NCBI RefSeq assembly: GCF_002217355.1
Contig: NZ_MUHA01000021.1
Coordinates: 62,001 to 126,000 of the forward strand
Direction: 5' to 3'
DNA from: Flavobacterium oncorhynchi
GTDB taxonomy: Bacteria; Bacteroidota; Bacteroidia; Flavobacteriales; Flavobacteriaceae
DNA: 64,000 bases
The notes beneath the pieces were generated by a model. It was not told where the DNA came from and made no database searches. It saw only the letters and a list, made by a program, of their open reading frames with translations. Both the position numbers and the translations under genes were made by a program. Numbering within the stretch: the first letter of the stretch is position 1; each line of letters opens with the position of its first letter. Below are positions 56,450 to 64,000 of this stretch, piece by piece.

Positions 56450-56926
56450 ATGAACAAATTATTTTTAATAGCAATGTTTGGCATTTTCTTTTTCGTGTCC
56501 TGCGGAAAGGATAAATCAAAAACAGATGAAGATTTTTCGACTCCGCAGCCAGCAGAGAAAACTGCGGAAGCTGAATCATACGATCCTCAAAGAGGCCTCG
56601 GGAAATACTCGACTGTAGAATTAGGAGCTTCCTTAGATAAAGCAATGGCAGAAAAAGGGCTTAAAGCTGCCGAAGTAAAATGTACTTCATGCCACAAACC
56701 TACAGATGAAAAACTTGTTGGTCCGGGATGGAAAGGTGTAACGGAAAGAAGAACACCACAATGGATTATGAATTTTATCACAAATCCTGATCCTATGATT
56801 GATAAAGATCCAGAATTGCAGGCTCAATTAGAGCTTTGCATGATTAGAATGCCTAATCAAGGTTTAAGTGATGATGAAGCTAGAAGTATTCTAGAATATA
56901 TGCGTCAGAATGATGGGGTAAAATAA
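56450..56926 (+). CDS. c-type cytochrome lipoprotein of the nos operon
   Basis: An upstream in-frame ATG exists at 56414, but ATG 56450 gives a proper lipoprotein signal (FGIFFFVSCGKDK), so I use it; about 158 residues. A single haem site CTSCHK occurs near residue 78, with a candidate axial Met in CMIRMPNQGLSDDEA. A monohaem cytochrome c just upstream of nosZ is typical of clade II nos clusters, where it donates electrons to N2O reductase. It is 34 bases before nosZ. Confidence 0.9.
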   Translation: MNKLFLIAMFGIFFFVSCGKDKSKTDEDFSTPQPAEKTAEAESYDPQRGLGKYSTVELGASLDKAMAEKGLKAAEVKCTSCHKPTDEKLVGPGWKGVTERRTPQWIMNFITNPDPMIDKDPELQAQLELCMIRMPNQGLSDDEARSILEYMRQNDGVK

Positions 56927-56960
56927 ACACCAAAATAATCGAATTCTAAATAATAACCTT

Positions 56961-58934
56961 ATGAAAAATAACTTTTTAAAATCAGTTTTTGCCATTACTT
57001 TGGGCTGCGCTTTTTTTGTTTCTTGCAAGCCCAAAGACTCTTCAGATACTGTTGACGGCGATGTAGCCAGTAAAGTATATGTTGCTCCCGGTAAGTATGA
57101 TGAGTTTTACAACTTTGTCTCTGGCGGATTCAGCGGTCAAGTTAGTGTTTACGGGCTTCCAAGCGGGCGACTGCTTAGAGTAATGCCTGTATTTTCTGAA
57201 GATCCTCAAAGCGGCTACGGCTATAGTGAGGAAACAAAACCAATGTTAAACACTTCTCACGGATATGTGCCATGGGATGACCAGCATCACCTTGATTTGT
57301 CACAAACAAATGGTGAGGTAGACGGGCGCTGGCTTTTTGCCAATGCAAACAATACGCCTAGAATTGCACGTATTGACCTTAAAACTTTTAAAACGGCTGA
57401 AATTATCGAGCTTCCAAACTGTGGAGGAAATCACTCTTCACCATTTATTACTCAAAATACAGAGTACGTGGTTGGAGCAAGCCGTTTTAGTGTGCCTGCC
57501 GATAATGATAATGGAGATGTGCCTATCAATACATACAAGAAAAACTTTAAAGGACACTTAAGCTTTGTCAAAGTTGGGAAAGAAGGTGAGTTAGATCTTG
57601 CTTTCCAAATTGTAACGCCTGGAGTTAATTTTGATCTTAGCCATCCAGGTAAAAAAGAGTCTCACGGATGGTTCTTTTTCTCTTGCTATAATACAGAACA
57701 AGCAAATACATTGCTAGAGGTAAATGCATCTAAAAATGATAAAGATTTTATCATGGCGGTTAACTGGAAAAAAGCAGAGGAATATATTAAAGCCGGAAAA
57801 GGAAAACGTGTTCCTGCAAACTATGCTCATAATACTTGGGATGAAAAAACACAAACAGCAAAATCTGAAATTAAAAAAGAGGTGCTGATTCTTGATGCTG
57901 CAGAACTTAAAGATATCTGTTATATGATTCCTTGTCCAAAATCACCTCACGGTTGTGATATTGACCCAACGGGAGAATACATTATTGGAAGTGGAAAATT
58001 GGCAGCTTTGATTCCTGTATTTAGTTTTACAAAACTGAAAGCAGCGATTGCTAATAAACAATTTGATGGATCTTATGCGGGTATTCCAGTAGTGAAATAT
58101 GAAGCTGCGCTGCACGGTGAAGTTCAAAAACCAGGATTAGGACCTTTACATACTGAATTTGATGGTAAAGGAAATGCATATACAACAATGTTTGTTTCTT
58201 CAGAGGTTGTAAAATGGAATATTAAAGATCTTAAAGTTCTAGATAGAAAAGCAACTTATTATTCTCCGGGTCACCTTATGGTTCCAGGTGGTAATACAGA
58301 AAAACCTTTTGGAAAATATATGGTGGTTTATAATAAAATTACAAAAGATCGTTTCTTGCCAACAGGTCCTGAATTAGCACAAAGTGCACAGTTGTTTGAT
58401 ATCAGCGGAGACAAAATGAAACTGCTGCTTGATTTTCCAACAATCGGAGAACCGCATTATGCACAAGGAATTCCAGCAGATAAGATTCGTAACAACGGAC
58501 AGTTGAAGTTTTACAAAATGGCTGATAACAAACATCCTTTTGCAGCCAAAGGTGAAAAAGAGACTAAAGTGGTTAGAGAAGGAAATAAAGTACATATTTA
58601 TATGACGTGTATTCGTTCTCATTTTGCTCCAGATAATATTGAGGGAATTCGTGTAGGTGATGAGGTTTATTTCCATGTTACTAATCTTGAACAAGATTGG
58701 GATGTTCCTCACGGATTTGCTATTAAAGGAGCTAATACTGCCGAATTGCTGATTATGCCGGGAGAAACACTTACCTTAAAATGGACACCTCAGAAAAAAG
58801 GAATATTCCCATTCTATTGTACAGATTTCTGCAGTGCATTGCATCAAGAAATGCAGGGTTATGTTAGAGTTTCACCAGCAGGAAGTAACGTTCCAATTAG
58901 CTACAGTCTGGGAACTAATTTACCAAAAGAATAA
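56961..58934 (+). CDS. nosZ: nitrous-oxide reductase, clade II
   Basis: A 657-residue enzyme reducing N2O to N2. The N-terminus is a Sec-type lipoprotein signal (CAFFVSCKPKDS) with no twin-arginine motif, which marks clade II (atypical) NosZ. The beta-propeller holds the CuZ histidines (VPWDDQHHLDLSQTNG, NCGGNHSSPFI, CPKSPHGCDIDPTGEY, LGPLHTEFDG) and the C-terminal cupredoxin domain the CuA site (HGFAIKG, then FYCTDFCSALHQEMQGY with the C-x3-C-x3-H-x2-M ligands). It is exported unfolded and matured by the downstream Nos proteins. Confidence 0.97.
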   Translation: MKNNFLKSVFAITLGCAFFVSCKPKDSSDTVDGDVASKVYVAPGKYDEFYNFVSGGFSGQVSVYGLPSGRLLRVMPVFSEDPQSGYGYSEETKPMLNTSHGYVPWDDQHHLDLSQTNGEVDGRWLFANANNTPRIARIDLKTFKTAEIIELPNCGGNHSSPFITQNTEYVVGASRFSVPADNDNGDVPINTYKKNFKGHLSFVKVGKEGELDLAFQIVTPGVNFDLSHPGKKESHGWFFFSCYNTEQANTLLEVNASKNDKDFIMAVNWKKAEEYIKAGKGKRVPANYAHNTWDEKTQTAKSEIKKEVLILDAAELKDICYMIPCPKSPHGCDIDPTGEYIIGSGKLAALIPVFSFTKLKAAIANKQFDGSYAGIPVVKYEAALHGEVQKPGLGPLHTEFDGKGNAYTTMFVSSEVVKWNIKDLKVLDRKATYYSPGHLMVPGGNTEKPFGKYMVVYNKITKDRFLPTGPELAQSAQLFDISGDKMKLLLDFPTIGEPHYAQGIPADKIRNNGQLKFYKMADNKHPFAAKGEKETKVVREGNKVHIYMTCIRSHFAPDNIEGIRVGDEVYFHVTNLEQDWDVPHGFAIKGANTAELLIMPGETLTLKWTPQKKGIFPFYCTDFCSALHQEMQGYVRVSPAGSNVPISYSLGTNLPKE

Positions 58935-58947
58935 CTACTAACCAAGT

Positions 58948-58983
58948 AAAGGGGACAGAGCATATTCTTTGTTCCCTTTTTTA
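58948..58983 (+). terminator. attenuating hairpin between nosZ and the NosL fusion
   Basis: AAAGGGGACAGAG and CTTTGTTCCCTTTTTT form a stem of about 13 bp with G-U pairs, followed by TTTTTTATTTT. It has full terminator form but lies inside the operon, so nosZ would be made in excess over the accessory proteins. Confidence 0.75.
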
Positions 58984-58995
58984 TTTTGAATTATT

Positions 58996-60003
58996 ATGAG
59001 AAATAATACAATTTCGACATTTTCTAAAATAGTTCTCTTGTTATCAGGATTACTTTTTATTGGATCCATTTTTGTGCCCATGTGGAAAATTGAATTAACT
59101 GCACCTCAATATCCTGAAGGATTGGTTTTAAAACTTCATGCTTCTAAAATTGCTGGTGATGTTGACATTATTAATGGGCTTAATCACTATATTGGTATGA
59201 AAACTTTGCATACTGAAGATTTTATTGAGTTTACAATTCTTCCCATCATTCTAGGTTTTTTTGGAGTTATCGCTTTGGGCTGTATATTTTATAAAAACAA
59301 GAAAATTTTATTTACACTCTTTGGCTCCTTTGTCCTTTTTGGAATAGCTGCCGGCCTTGATTTTTACCGTTGGAATTATGAATATGGTCACAACCTTGAT
59401 CCAAATGCAGCCATACGTGTACCCGGAATGGCATATCAGCCGCCTGTTTTAGGGTATAAACAACTGCTTAATTTTGGTGCTTATTCGATCCCGGATATTG
59501 GCGGATGGATGTTGATTACTGCTGGAGTTTTACTTTTTCTGGCTGTACTAAAAGAAAAGAAAATGCTTTTTTTCAAAACAAAAACAGTATTAAGTATTGC
59601 AATAATGGCCGTTCTATTTTCTTCATGTTCAAATGATAAACCAGTTCCAATTAAATTGAATACGGACAACTGCGATTTTTGCAAAATGGGAATTACCGAT
59701 GGAAAACATGGAGCAGAGATTATTACTGAAAAAGGCCGAGCTTATAAATTTGATGACCTGGCTTGTATGGTAAATTATACTAAAGAGAATCCAGAATTAA
59801 AAGTTAAAGGATATTACGTTCATGATTATACTTTAGAAAATGAACTAATTCCTGCCGAAAAAGCTTTTTATGTCTCTGGCGGTGCAATCAAAAGTCCTAT
59901 GAATGGAAATGTTGCTGCATTTTCTAATAAAAGTCAAGCCAAAGCATTTGAAGCAGAATCTCAGGGACAAGAAAAGGAATGGAGCACTTTTATTGAAAAA
60001 TAA
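58996..60003 (+). CDS. nosL: membrane protein-NosL fusion
   Basis: A 335-residue protein in two parts. Residues 1-190 form a four-helix membrane module (IVLLLSGLLFIGSIFVPMW, ILPIILGFFGVIALGCI, KILFTLFGSFVLFGIAAGL and WMLITAGVLLFLAVLKE) with long extracytosolic loops such as PGMAYQPPVLGYKQ. From about residue 195 a second hydrophobic segment with AVLFSSCSNDK, like an internal lipobox, leads to the NosL copper-chaperone domain (NTDNCDFCKMGITDGKHG, FDDLACMVNY, SPMNGNVAAF). NosL delivers copper to NosZ. The membrane module is usually a separate gene in related clusters, so this is a fusion; internal processing is possible. Confidence 0.88.
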   Translation: MRNNTISTFSKIVLLLSGLLFIGSIFVPMWKIELTAPQYPEGLVLKLHASKIAGDVDIINGLNHYIGMKTLHTEDFIEFTILPIILGFFGVIALGCIFYKNKKILFTLFGSFVLFGIAAGLDFYRWNYEYGHNLDPNAAIRVPGMAYQPPVLGYKQLLNFGAYSIPDIGGWMLITAGVLLFLAVLKEKKMLFFKTKTVLSIAIMAVLFSSCSNDKPVPIKLNTDNCDFCKMGITDGKHGAEIITEKGRAYKFDDLACMVNYTKENPELKVKGYYVHDYTLENELIPAEKAFYVSGGAIKSPMNGNVAAFSNKSQAKAFEAESQGQEKEWSTFIEK

Positions 60004-60035
60004 GAGTACAACAACTCAAAACACAATTAAAAAAT

Positions 60036-61268
60036 ATGAAATTATTTCTAGGTCTTTTTCTATCGCTGTTTTTTTTCAATCTGCAGTCTCAGACTATTGA
60101 GGTTGGGAAAAACAAGGTAATAAAAAGTATAAAAAAAGCTATTGATTTGGCAAACCCTGGCGATACAATCTTGGTTTATAAAGGAGTGTATCGTGAGGGA
60201 AATATCGTGATCAATAAAAGAATTGTGCTGCAAGGAAAGGATTTTCCAATTCTTGATGGACAAAGAAAATATGAAGTGGTTTCTATCAAAGCTGATAGTG
60301 TTGTTGTATCTGGTTTTAAGGTAATAGATTCTGGTTACGGTTCTCTTAACGATCCTTGCGGTATTAAAATTTATGATAAAATAGGTGTAACGGTAAAGAA
60401 TAATATATTGGAGAATAACTTTTTTGGCATTTACGCTCAAAAAGGGAGCAGCTGCATAATTGAAAATAACACCATAAAAGCATATCAAAAAGAAGAACAG
60501 CGCATAGGAAATGGTATTCATTGCTGGAAAAGCGATAGTATGAAGATTATCGGAAACAGAATTTCCGGGCATCGTGATGGTATTTATTTTGAGTTTGTTT
60601 CGAATTCGATTATCTGGAGAAACATTTCTAAAGGAAATATTCGATACGGACTGCATTTTATGTTTTCTAATGACGATTCGTACATCTCAAATGTATTTAA
60701 AAACAATGGAGCAGGAGTGGCAGTAATGTTTACCAAGAATGTAAAAATGTTCAACAATTATTTTGAAGAAAACTGGGGAGACGCTGCCTATGGTTTACTG
60801 CTGAAAGAGATTGCAGACAGCTATATTATTGGAAACAAATTTATACGCAATACTTCAGGAATCTATATGGAAGGCACGAGCAGAGTAATGCTTAATCATA
60901 ACATATTTAAAGACAATGGCTGGGGAATGAAAATTCAAGCAAGTTGCATGGATAACGAAATTTCATTCAATAACTTTCTTGCCAATACTTTTGATATCAG
61001 TACTAACGGAAGTCTCGTTTTAAATCATTTCAATAGTAATTATTGGGATAAGTATGAGGGATATGATTTAAACAAAGACGGGATTGGCGATGTACCTTTT
61101 CATCCATTGAGCCTTTTTGCTGTTCTTACTGAGAATAATCCTTCGGCAATGCTTCTATTCAGGAGTTTTATGATTACGCTGTTAGACAAATCAGAAAAAG
61201 TACTGCCAAGTATTACACCTGATAATTTTATTGATGAAACCCCATTTATGAAATCTCTCATTTTATGA
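60036..61268 (+). CDS. nosD: periplasmic copper-insertion beta-helix protein
   Basis: A 410-residue secreted protein (FFNLQSQ signal end) of the NosD family: a right-handed parallel beta-helix of pectate-lyase/CASH repeats (KSIKKAIDLANPGDTILVYK, NILENNFFGIYAQKGSS, NRISGHRDGIYFEF, NYFEENWGDAAYGLLLKEI). With NosF and NosY it forms the ABC complex needed to assemble the CuZ site of NosZ. Its stop overlaps the nosF start. Confidence 0.95.
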   Translation: MKLFLGLFLSLFFFNLQSQTIEVGKNKVIKSIKKAIDLANPGDTILVYKGVYREGNIVINKRIVLQGKDFPILDGQRKYEVVSIKADSVVVSGFKVIDSGYGSLNDPCGIKIYDKIGVTVKNNILENNFFGIYAQKGSSCIIENNTIKAYQKEEQRIGNGIHCWKSDSMKIIGNRISGHRDGIYFEFVSNSIIWRNISKGNIRYGLHFMFSNDDSYISNVFKNNGAGVAVMFTKNVKMFNNYFEENWGDAAYGLLLKEIADSYIIGNKFIRNTSGIYMEGTSRVMLNHNIFKDNGWGMKIQASCMDNEISFNNFLANTFDISTNGSLVLNHFNSNYWDKYEGYDLNKDGIGDVPFHPLSLFAVLTENNPSAMLLFRSFMITLLDKSEKVLPSITPDNFIDETPFMKSLIL

Positions 61269-61987
61269 TTACGATAAAAAATATAAGCAAAAAGTTTGGA
61301 AAACTTCAAGTGTTAGAACAGGTAAACCTTGAATTTAAAAAGGGAGAATGCATTGCATTAATTGGTCCTAACGGATGCGGAAAAACAACTCTCATTAAAT
61401 CGATTCTTGGAATGGTGCTTCCTGACAACGGCGATATTTTGTTTCAAGAAAATTCTATTTTAAAAGAGTTTAATTACAGAAATAAAATTGGATATATGCC
61501 GCAGATTGGGAGATATCCTGATAATATGGAAATAGGCCAGATAATTAGTATTATTAAAGAAATTAGAAATTCAAAAACAGTTTTAGACGAAGATTTGATA
61601 AAAGCCTTTAATCTTGACAAAATGTATGCTAAACAAATGCGCACACTTTCTGGCGGAACTACTCAAAAGGTAAGTGCGGCACTGGCTTTTCTTTTTAATC
61701 CTGATGTTCTTATACTTGATGAGCCTACAGCAGGATTAGATCCATTAGCGTCTGAAATTCTCAAAGAAAAGATTCTAAAAGAACGTGACGCTGGAAAATT
61801 AATTTTAATAACATCACATTTATTAAGTGAACTCGATGATATGATTACTCAGATTATTTTCATGCAGGATGGAAAAGTACACTTTCATAAAACGATCAGC
61901 GATTTACTTGAATATACAGGCGAAAGCAAAATCTCAAAAGCCATAGCCGCAATCTTAAAAGAGAAACATCATGAACAGAATAATTAA
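61265..61987 (+). CDS. nosF: NosF ABC-transporter ATPase
   Basis: A 240-residue ATPase with Walker A GPNGCGKTT, signature TLSGGTTQKVSAALAFL, Walker B VLILDEPTAGLD and a switch His in ITSHLLSELD. It energises the NosDFY complex that matures NosZ. It overlaps nosD by four bases and nosY by 17 bases. Confidence 0.95.
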   Translation: MITIKNISKKFGKLQVLEQVNLEFKKGECIALIGPNGCGKTTLIKSILGMVLPDNGDILFQENSILKEFNYRNKIGYMPQIGRYPDNMEIGQIISIIKEIRNSKTVLDEDLIKAFNLDKMYAKQMRTLSGGTTQKVSAALAFLFNPDVLILDEPTAGLDPLASEILKEKILKERDAGKLILITSHLLSELDDMITQIIFMQDGKVHFHKTISDLLEYTGESKISKAIAAILKEKHHEQNN

Positions 61988-62738
61988 AATTGTTTTACTC
62001 GATATACTTAAAAATAAGATTGTTGTTAGTTACACCATTATTTTAGCGTTACTTTCTTGGGGATCTTTTGGATTAGAAGACAATTCAGCTAAAGGATTAC
62101 TTACTATATTGAATGTAATTTTGTTTACGGTGCCTTTAGTATCGATATTGTTTTCGACGATTTATCTTTATAATAGTGCTGAATTTATTGAACTTTTACT
62201 AAGCCAGCCTTTAAAGAGAAGAAAAATCTGGATTAGTTTATTTGCAGGCCTTTCGATCGCAATGGTTACCGCGTTTTTTCTTGGAGCTGGAATTCCGCTA
62301 ATAATAAATGCACCAGGTATAGTTGGATTTATGATGCTTTTGGTGGGTTGTCTCATTTCAGTAGTTTTTGTCTCATTGGCTTTTTTAAGCTGTATTTATG
62401 CAAGAGACAAAGCAAAAGGAATTGGAGTTGCCATAATGTTCTGGCTGTATTTTGCAATGCTTTTTGATGCTGTAGTATTGTTTTTACTTTTTCAGTTTTC
62501 TGAATATCCTATTGAGAAAGCTATGGTTGGTGTAACAGCATTGAGTCCTATAGATTTGGCACGTATTCAAATATTACTGCATCTCGATCAATCGGCAATG
62601 ATGGGGTATACAGGAGCGATTTTTAAAGATTTTTTTGGAACAACAATTGGACTGATACTATCTTTTTTATTATTGTTGTTATGGATCGTAATTCCGTTTT
62701 TTATATCTCTTAAAAAGTTTAATAAAAAAGATTTGTAA
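61971..62738 (+). CDS. nosY: NosY ABC-transporter permease
   Basis: A 255-residue permease with six transmembrane helices (first: IIKIVLLDILKNKIVVSY; last: LILSFLLLLLWIVIPFFI). It has the NosY/ABC-2 features FSTIYLYNSAEFIELLLSQP and ALSPIDLARIQ. It couples NosF ATP use to the periplasmic NosD helix. Confidence 0.93.
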   Translation: MNRIIKIVLLDILKNKIVVSYTIILALLSWGSFGLEDNSAKGLLTILNVILFTVPLVSILFSTIYLYNSAEFIELLLSQPLKRRKIWISLFAGLSIAMVTAFFLGAGIPLIINAPGIVGFMMLLVGCLISVVFVSLAFLSCIYARDKAKGIGVAIMFWLYFAMLFDAVVLFLLFQFSEYPIEKAMVGVTALSPIDLARIQILLHLDQSAMMGYTGAIFKDFFGTTIGLILSFLLLLLWIVIPFFISLKKFNKKDL

Positions 62739-62775
62739 AAATATTTTGAACACAAATGAAGAAATAAATTGAAAG

Positions 62776-63147
62776 ATGAAAACAGATATTAAAGACAAAG
62801 ACGATATTATAATCTTAGTAGATGCTTTTTATTTAAAAATTAGAAGTGATCCTACTATTGGTTATTTGTTTACAGAAGTAGCAGCGGTAAACTGGGAAAA
62901 ACACCTTCCGATAATGTATGATTTTTGGGATAATATTTTATTTCATACGGGAAACTTTGATGGAAATCCGATGATGAAACATCGAATGTTAAATCAGAAA
63001 AGCCTTTTGACGGAGGCTCATTTTAAGCACTGGACAAAGTTGTGGAAAAAAACGGTCGATGATTTGTTTGAAGGAGAAAAGGCTAGAGAAGTCAAAATTA
63101 GGGCTGACAATATCTCAAAAGCAATGATGAACAAAGTAATAAGTTAA
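62776..63147 (+). CDS. group III truncated haemoglobin
   Basis: A 123-residue globin of the 2-on-2 group III type: FYLKIRSDPTIGYLFTEVA, WEKHLPIMYDFWDNILFHTG, MMKHRMLNQKSLLTEAHFKH with the proximal His in TEAHFKHW, and a C-terminal helix. It has no signal peptide, so it is cytoplasmic, and may bind NO or O2. It is 38 bases after nosY and so joins the nos transcript. A role in NO detoxification or delivery during denitrification is likely. Confidence 0.93.
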   Translation: MKTDIKDKDDIIILVDAFYLKIRSDPTIGYLFTEVAAVNWEKHLPIMYDFWDNILFHTGNFDGNPMMKHRMLNQKSLLTEAHFKHWTKLWKKTVDDLFEGEKAREVKIRADNISKAMMNKVIS

Positions 63148-63180
63148 AAAAGCGGGAACTATTGAAGTTCCCGCTTTTTT
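63146..63180. terminator. bidirectional terminator of the nos operon and the predicted small RNA
   Basis: A 9-bp perfect stem GCGGGAACT (63152-63160) / AGTTCCCGC (63166-63174) with loop ATTGA, flanked by A6 on the left and T6 on the right, so it works in both directions. Confidence 0.92.
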
Positions 63181-63228
63181 ACTTTAAAACGTTATGAAAT
63201 TTGAATTAATAATTTATCATTTAACCTT
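63146..63228 (-). ncRNA. predicted FNR-like-regulated small RNA
   Basis: On the - strand the operator palindrome at 63262-63277 is followed by GTCCTTTG (63240-63233), whose TTTG sits 33.5-36.5 bases from the centre exactly as in the nos promoter. A transcript starting near 63228 would run about 83 nt into the terminator at 63180-63146. The body is A/U-rich and unstructured and encodes no peptide longer than four residues. This is the layout of an anaerobic small RNA such as E. coli FnrS. It is prediction from sequence only. Confidence 0.5.
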
Positions 63229-63232
63229 TTCT

Positions 63233-63277
63233 CAAAGGACGTGAATATTTGAACCATAGATTATGATTTGAGTCATA
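63233..63277 (-). promoter_or_regulatory. FNR-like operator and orphan promoter
   Basis: TATGATTTGAGTCATA (63262-63277) is the third TATGA-N6-TCATA palindrome. No CDS starts downstream of it on the - strand before the terminator; on the + strand no -7-like box occurs at the matching spacing. It lies just past the 3' end of the Crp/Fnr gene. Confidence 0.7.
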
Positions 63278-63299
63278 CTGCTGTAATTTTTTAGACATT

Positions 63300-63896
63300 C
63301 TAGTAGAATAATTTGTGATCAATTATTTCAATTTTTTTATTCTTTTTCATGAGAGTCAAAGTTCTAATTACAGTTTCAACTCTTAATCCCGTAAAATCAG
63401 CAATTTCCTGACGTGTATATGGAATTTTAATTTTTTGATTCGATTTTGTGCTATGCTGTCTTTTAAAATTATCTAAAAAATATTGTATGCGATGTTCTGG
63501 TTTATGGTTAATAATATTTTTAGAGAAAACGATTTTATTATAAATTCTTGAGGCAAATAATTTCAATATTTTCTTTTGTGCTTCAGGATTTTCTTCAAGA
63601 AAAGAGAAAAAATTAAGTCTAGAAAGTTTTAAAATCACACAGTCTGTTTGAGCTAATGCCGATGCAGGATAGGGCTCGCCAATAATTAACGGCGGTTCTC
63701 CAAAACTATCTCCTTTATTAAATACACCAATAGTAAGATCTTTACCATCTTCGTTAGTGTAGCTCATTTTTACGGTTCCTTCTAAAATTTGAAAAAAGGA
63801 TAACGCGGGATCATTCTCATAAAAAATGATTGCGTTTTTGGGAACTTTTTTTGCAATTGCTCCCCACGTATAGAGCAAATCAGTATCAATGTGCAT
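63300..63896 (-). CDS. Crp/Fnr-family regulator, probable denitrification regulator
   Basis: ATG 63896 is preferred to the TTG-initiated form at 63905; 198 residues. A cNMP-like beta-roll (AIIFYENDPALSFFQILEGT, VFNKGDSFGEPPLIIGEPYP) is followed by a dimer helix and a winged helix with TRQEIADFTGLRVETVIRTL. It lacks the N-terminal cysteines of FNR (one Cys in all), so a haem- or NO-sensing DNR-type mode is more likely than an oxygen-labile cluster. The recognition helix reads E-T-V-I-R where FNR has E-T-I-S-R, consistent with the TGA core and the altered outer bases of the local TATGA-N6-TCATA boxes. It is the best candidate to bind all three. Confidence 0.85.
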   Translation of the reverse strand: MHIDTDLLYTWGAIAKKVPKNAIIFYENDPALSFFQILEGTVKMSYTNEDGKDLTIGVFNKGDSFGEPPLIIGEPYPASALAQTDCVILKLSRLNFFSFLEENPEAQKKILKLFASRIYNKIVFSKNIINHKPEHRIQYFLDNFKRQHSTKSNQKIKIPYTRQEIADFTGLRVETVIRTLTLMKKNKKIEIIDHKLFY

Positions 63897-63972
63897 TTTT
63901 ATCAATAATTAATTTATTAATAAATGATATATGCTCTTCCTTTTTAATTCTACGTTTAACACTCTTATTCAT
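63886..63972 (-). CDS. possible 28-residue upstream ORF overlapping the regulator start
   Basis: On the - strand ATG 63972 opens a basic peptide beginning MNKSVKRRIKKEEH that ends at TGA 63888-63886, overlapping the regulator ATG by a few codons. It could couple or limit translation of the regulator, but short AT-rich frames arise by chance, so support is weak. Confidence 0.2.
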   Translation of the reverse strand: MNKSVKRRIKKEEHISFINKLIIDKNAH

Positions 63973-64000
63973 TATGTTTTGGTTGGTTTGTGGTATTGTT

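Noticed and set aside
56322-56645. 107-residue - strand frame opposite the nos cytochrome c
   Set aside because: It is antisense to a clear CxxCH cytochrome and crosses the shared operator.
63262-63277. Operator serving a + strand transcript into the Crp/Fnr gene
   Set aside because: No -7-like box lies on the + strand at the spacing found in the other sites, whereas the - strand has TTTG exactly there.

Overview
The window reads as chromosomal DNA of a Flavobacterium-like member of the Bacteroidota. The evidence is low GC, many SPase II lipoproteins, TonB receptors with CarboxypepD_reg-like N-domains, promoters of the TTTG-N19-21-TAnnTTTG type, AT-rich leaders without clear Shine-Dalgarno sites, and families typical of the phylum (DUF4374, DUF2271, clade II NosZ). 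I saw no tRNA, rRNA, CRISPR array, transposase or prophage gene.

Region 1 (1-21262, + strand) is the catalytic part of a polysaccharide utilisation locus. It encodes two GH78 rhamnosidases (one cut by the window edge), an STN-esterase fusion, a GH95, an MGH1-like (alpha/alpha)6 enzyme, a sialidase-like propeller, a sugar isomerase-like TIM barrel, an alpha-glucuronidase-like enzyme and two GH2 enzymes. Its likely substrate is a rhamnose-, galactose/fucose- and uronate-containing plant polysaccharide, possibly a pectic rhamnogalacturonan. No SusC/SusD or regulator lies inside the window. The intergenic gaps hold two dispersed families of inverted repeats.

Region 2 (21358-31780, - strand) is an iron/xenosiderophore locus. 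It has a DUF4374 lipoprotein and TonB receptor (XusBA-like), ApbE, a PepSY-flavodoxin-reductase fusion (XusC-like), a DUF2271 protein carrying a flavinylation motif, and an ankyrin protein. Its promoters carry 7-1-7 palindromes, and one carries five phased 11-bp iterons.

Region 3 (32117-46494) holds class I nrdBA behind three DnaA-box-like sites, a fatty-acid desaturase, ribB with a Crp-family regulator, a second siderophore receptor, a CPA1 antiporter, metNIQ behind a Met/Cys-rich leader and terminator, an L,D-transpeptidase-like protein and a CopD-like membrane protein.

Region 4 (46048-63972) is the low-oxygen and denitrification block. A - strand operon runs nadA-nadB-ric-nrdD-(separate glycyl-radical ORF)-nrdG-copD-like. 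Next come a copper-uptake group (OprC/NosA-like receptor, Met-rich lipoprotein, small Cys-rich protein) and the divergent nos operon (cytochrome c, clade II nosZ, a membrane-NosL fusion, nosD, nosF, nosY, group III truncated haemoglobin). A Crp/Fnr regulator lies at the right end.

The most striking pattern is one exact palindrome, TATGA-N6-TCATA, found three times: before nadA, between the copper group and nos, and in the gap between the globin and Crp/Fnr genes. In four directions a -7-like TTTG/TTTA/TTCG lies exactly 33.5-36.5 bp from the palindrome centre, as expected for FNR-type activation near -41.5. The third copy has no gene downstream but faces an intrinsic terminator about 80 nt away, which predicts a small RNA of the same regulon. 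Also notable are a class III ribonucleotide reductase whose glycyl-radical motif sits on a separate 55-residue ORF in another frame, and a Met-Met-Met-Cys-Cys attenuation leader before metNIQ.
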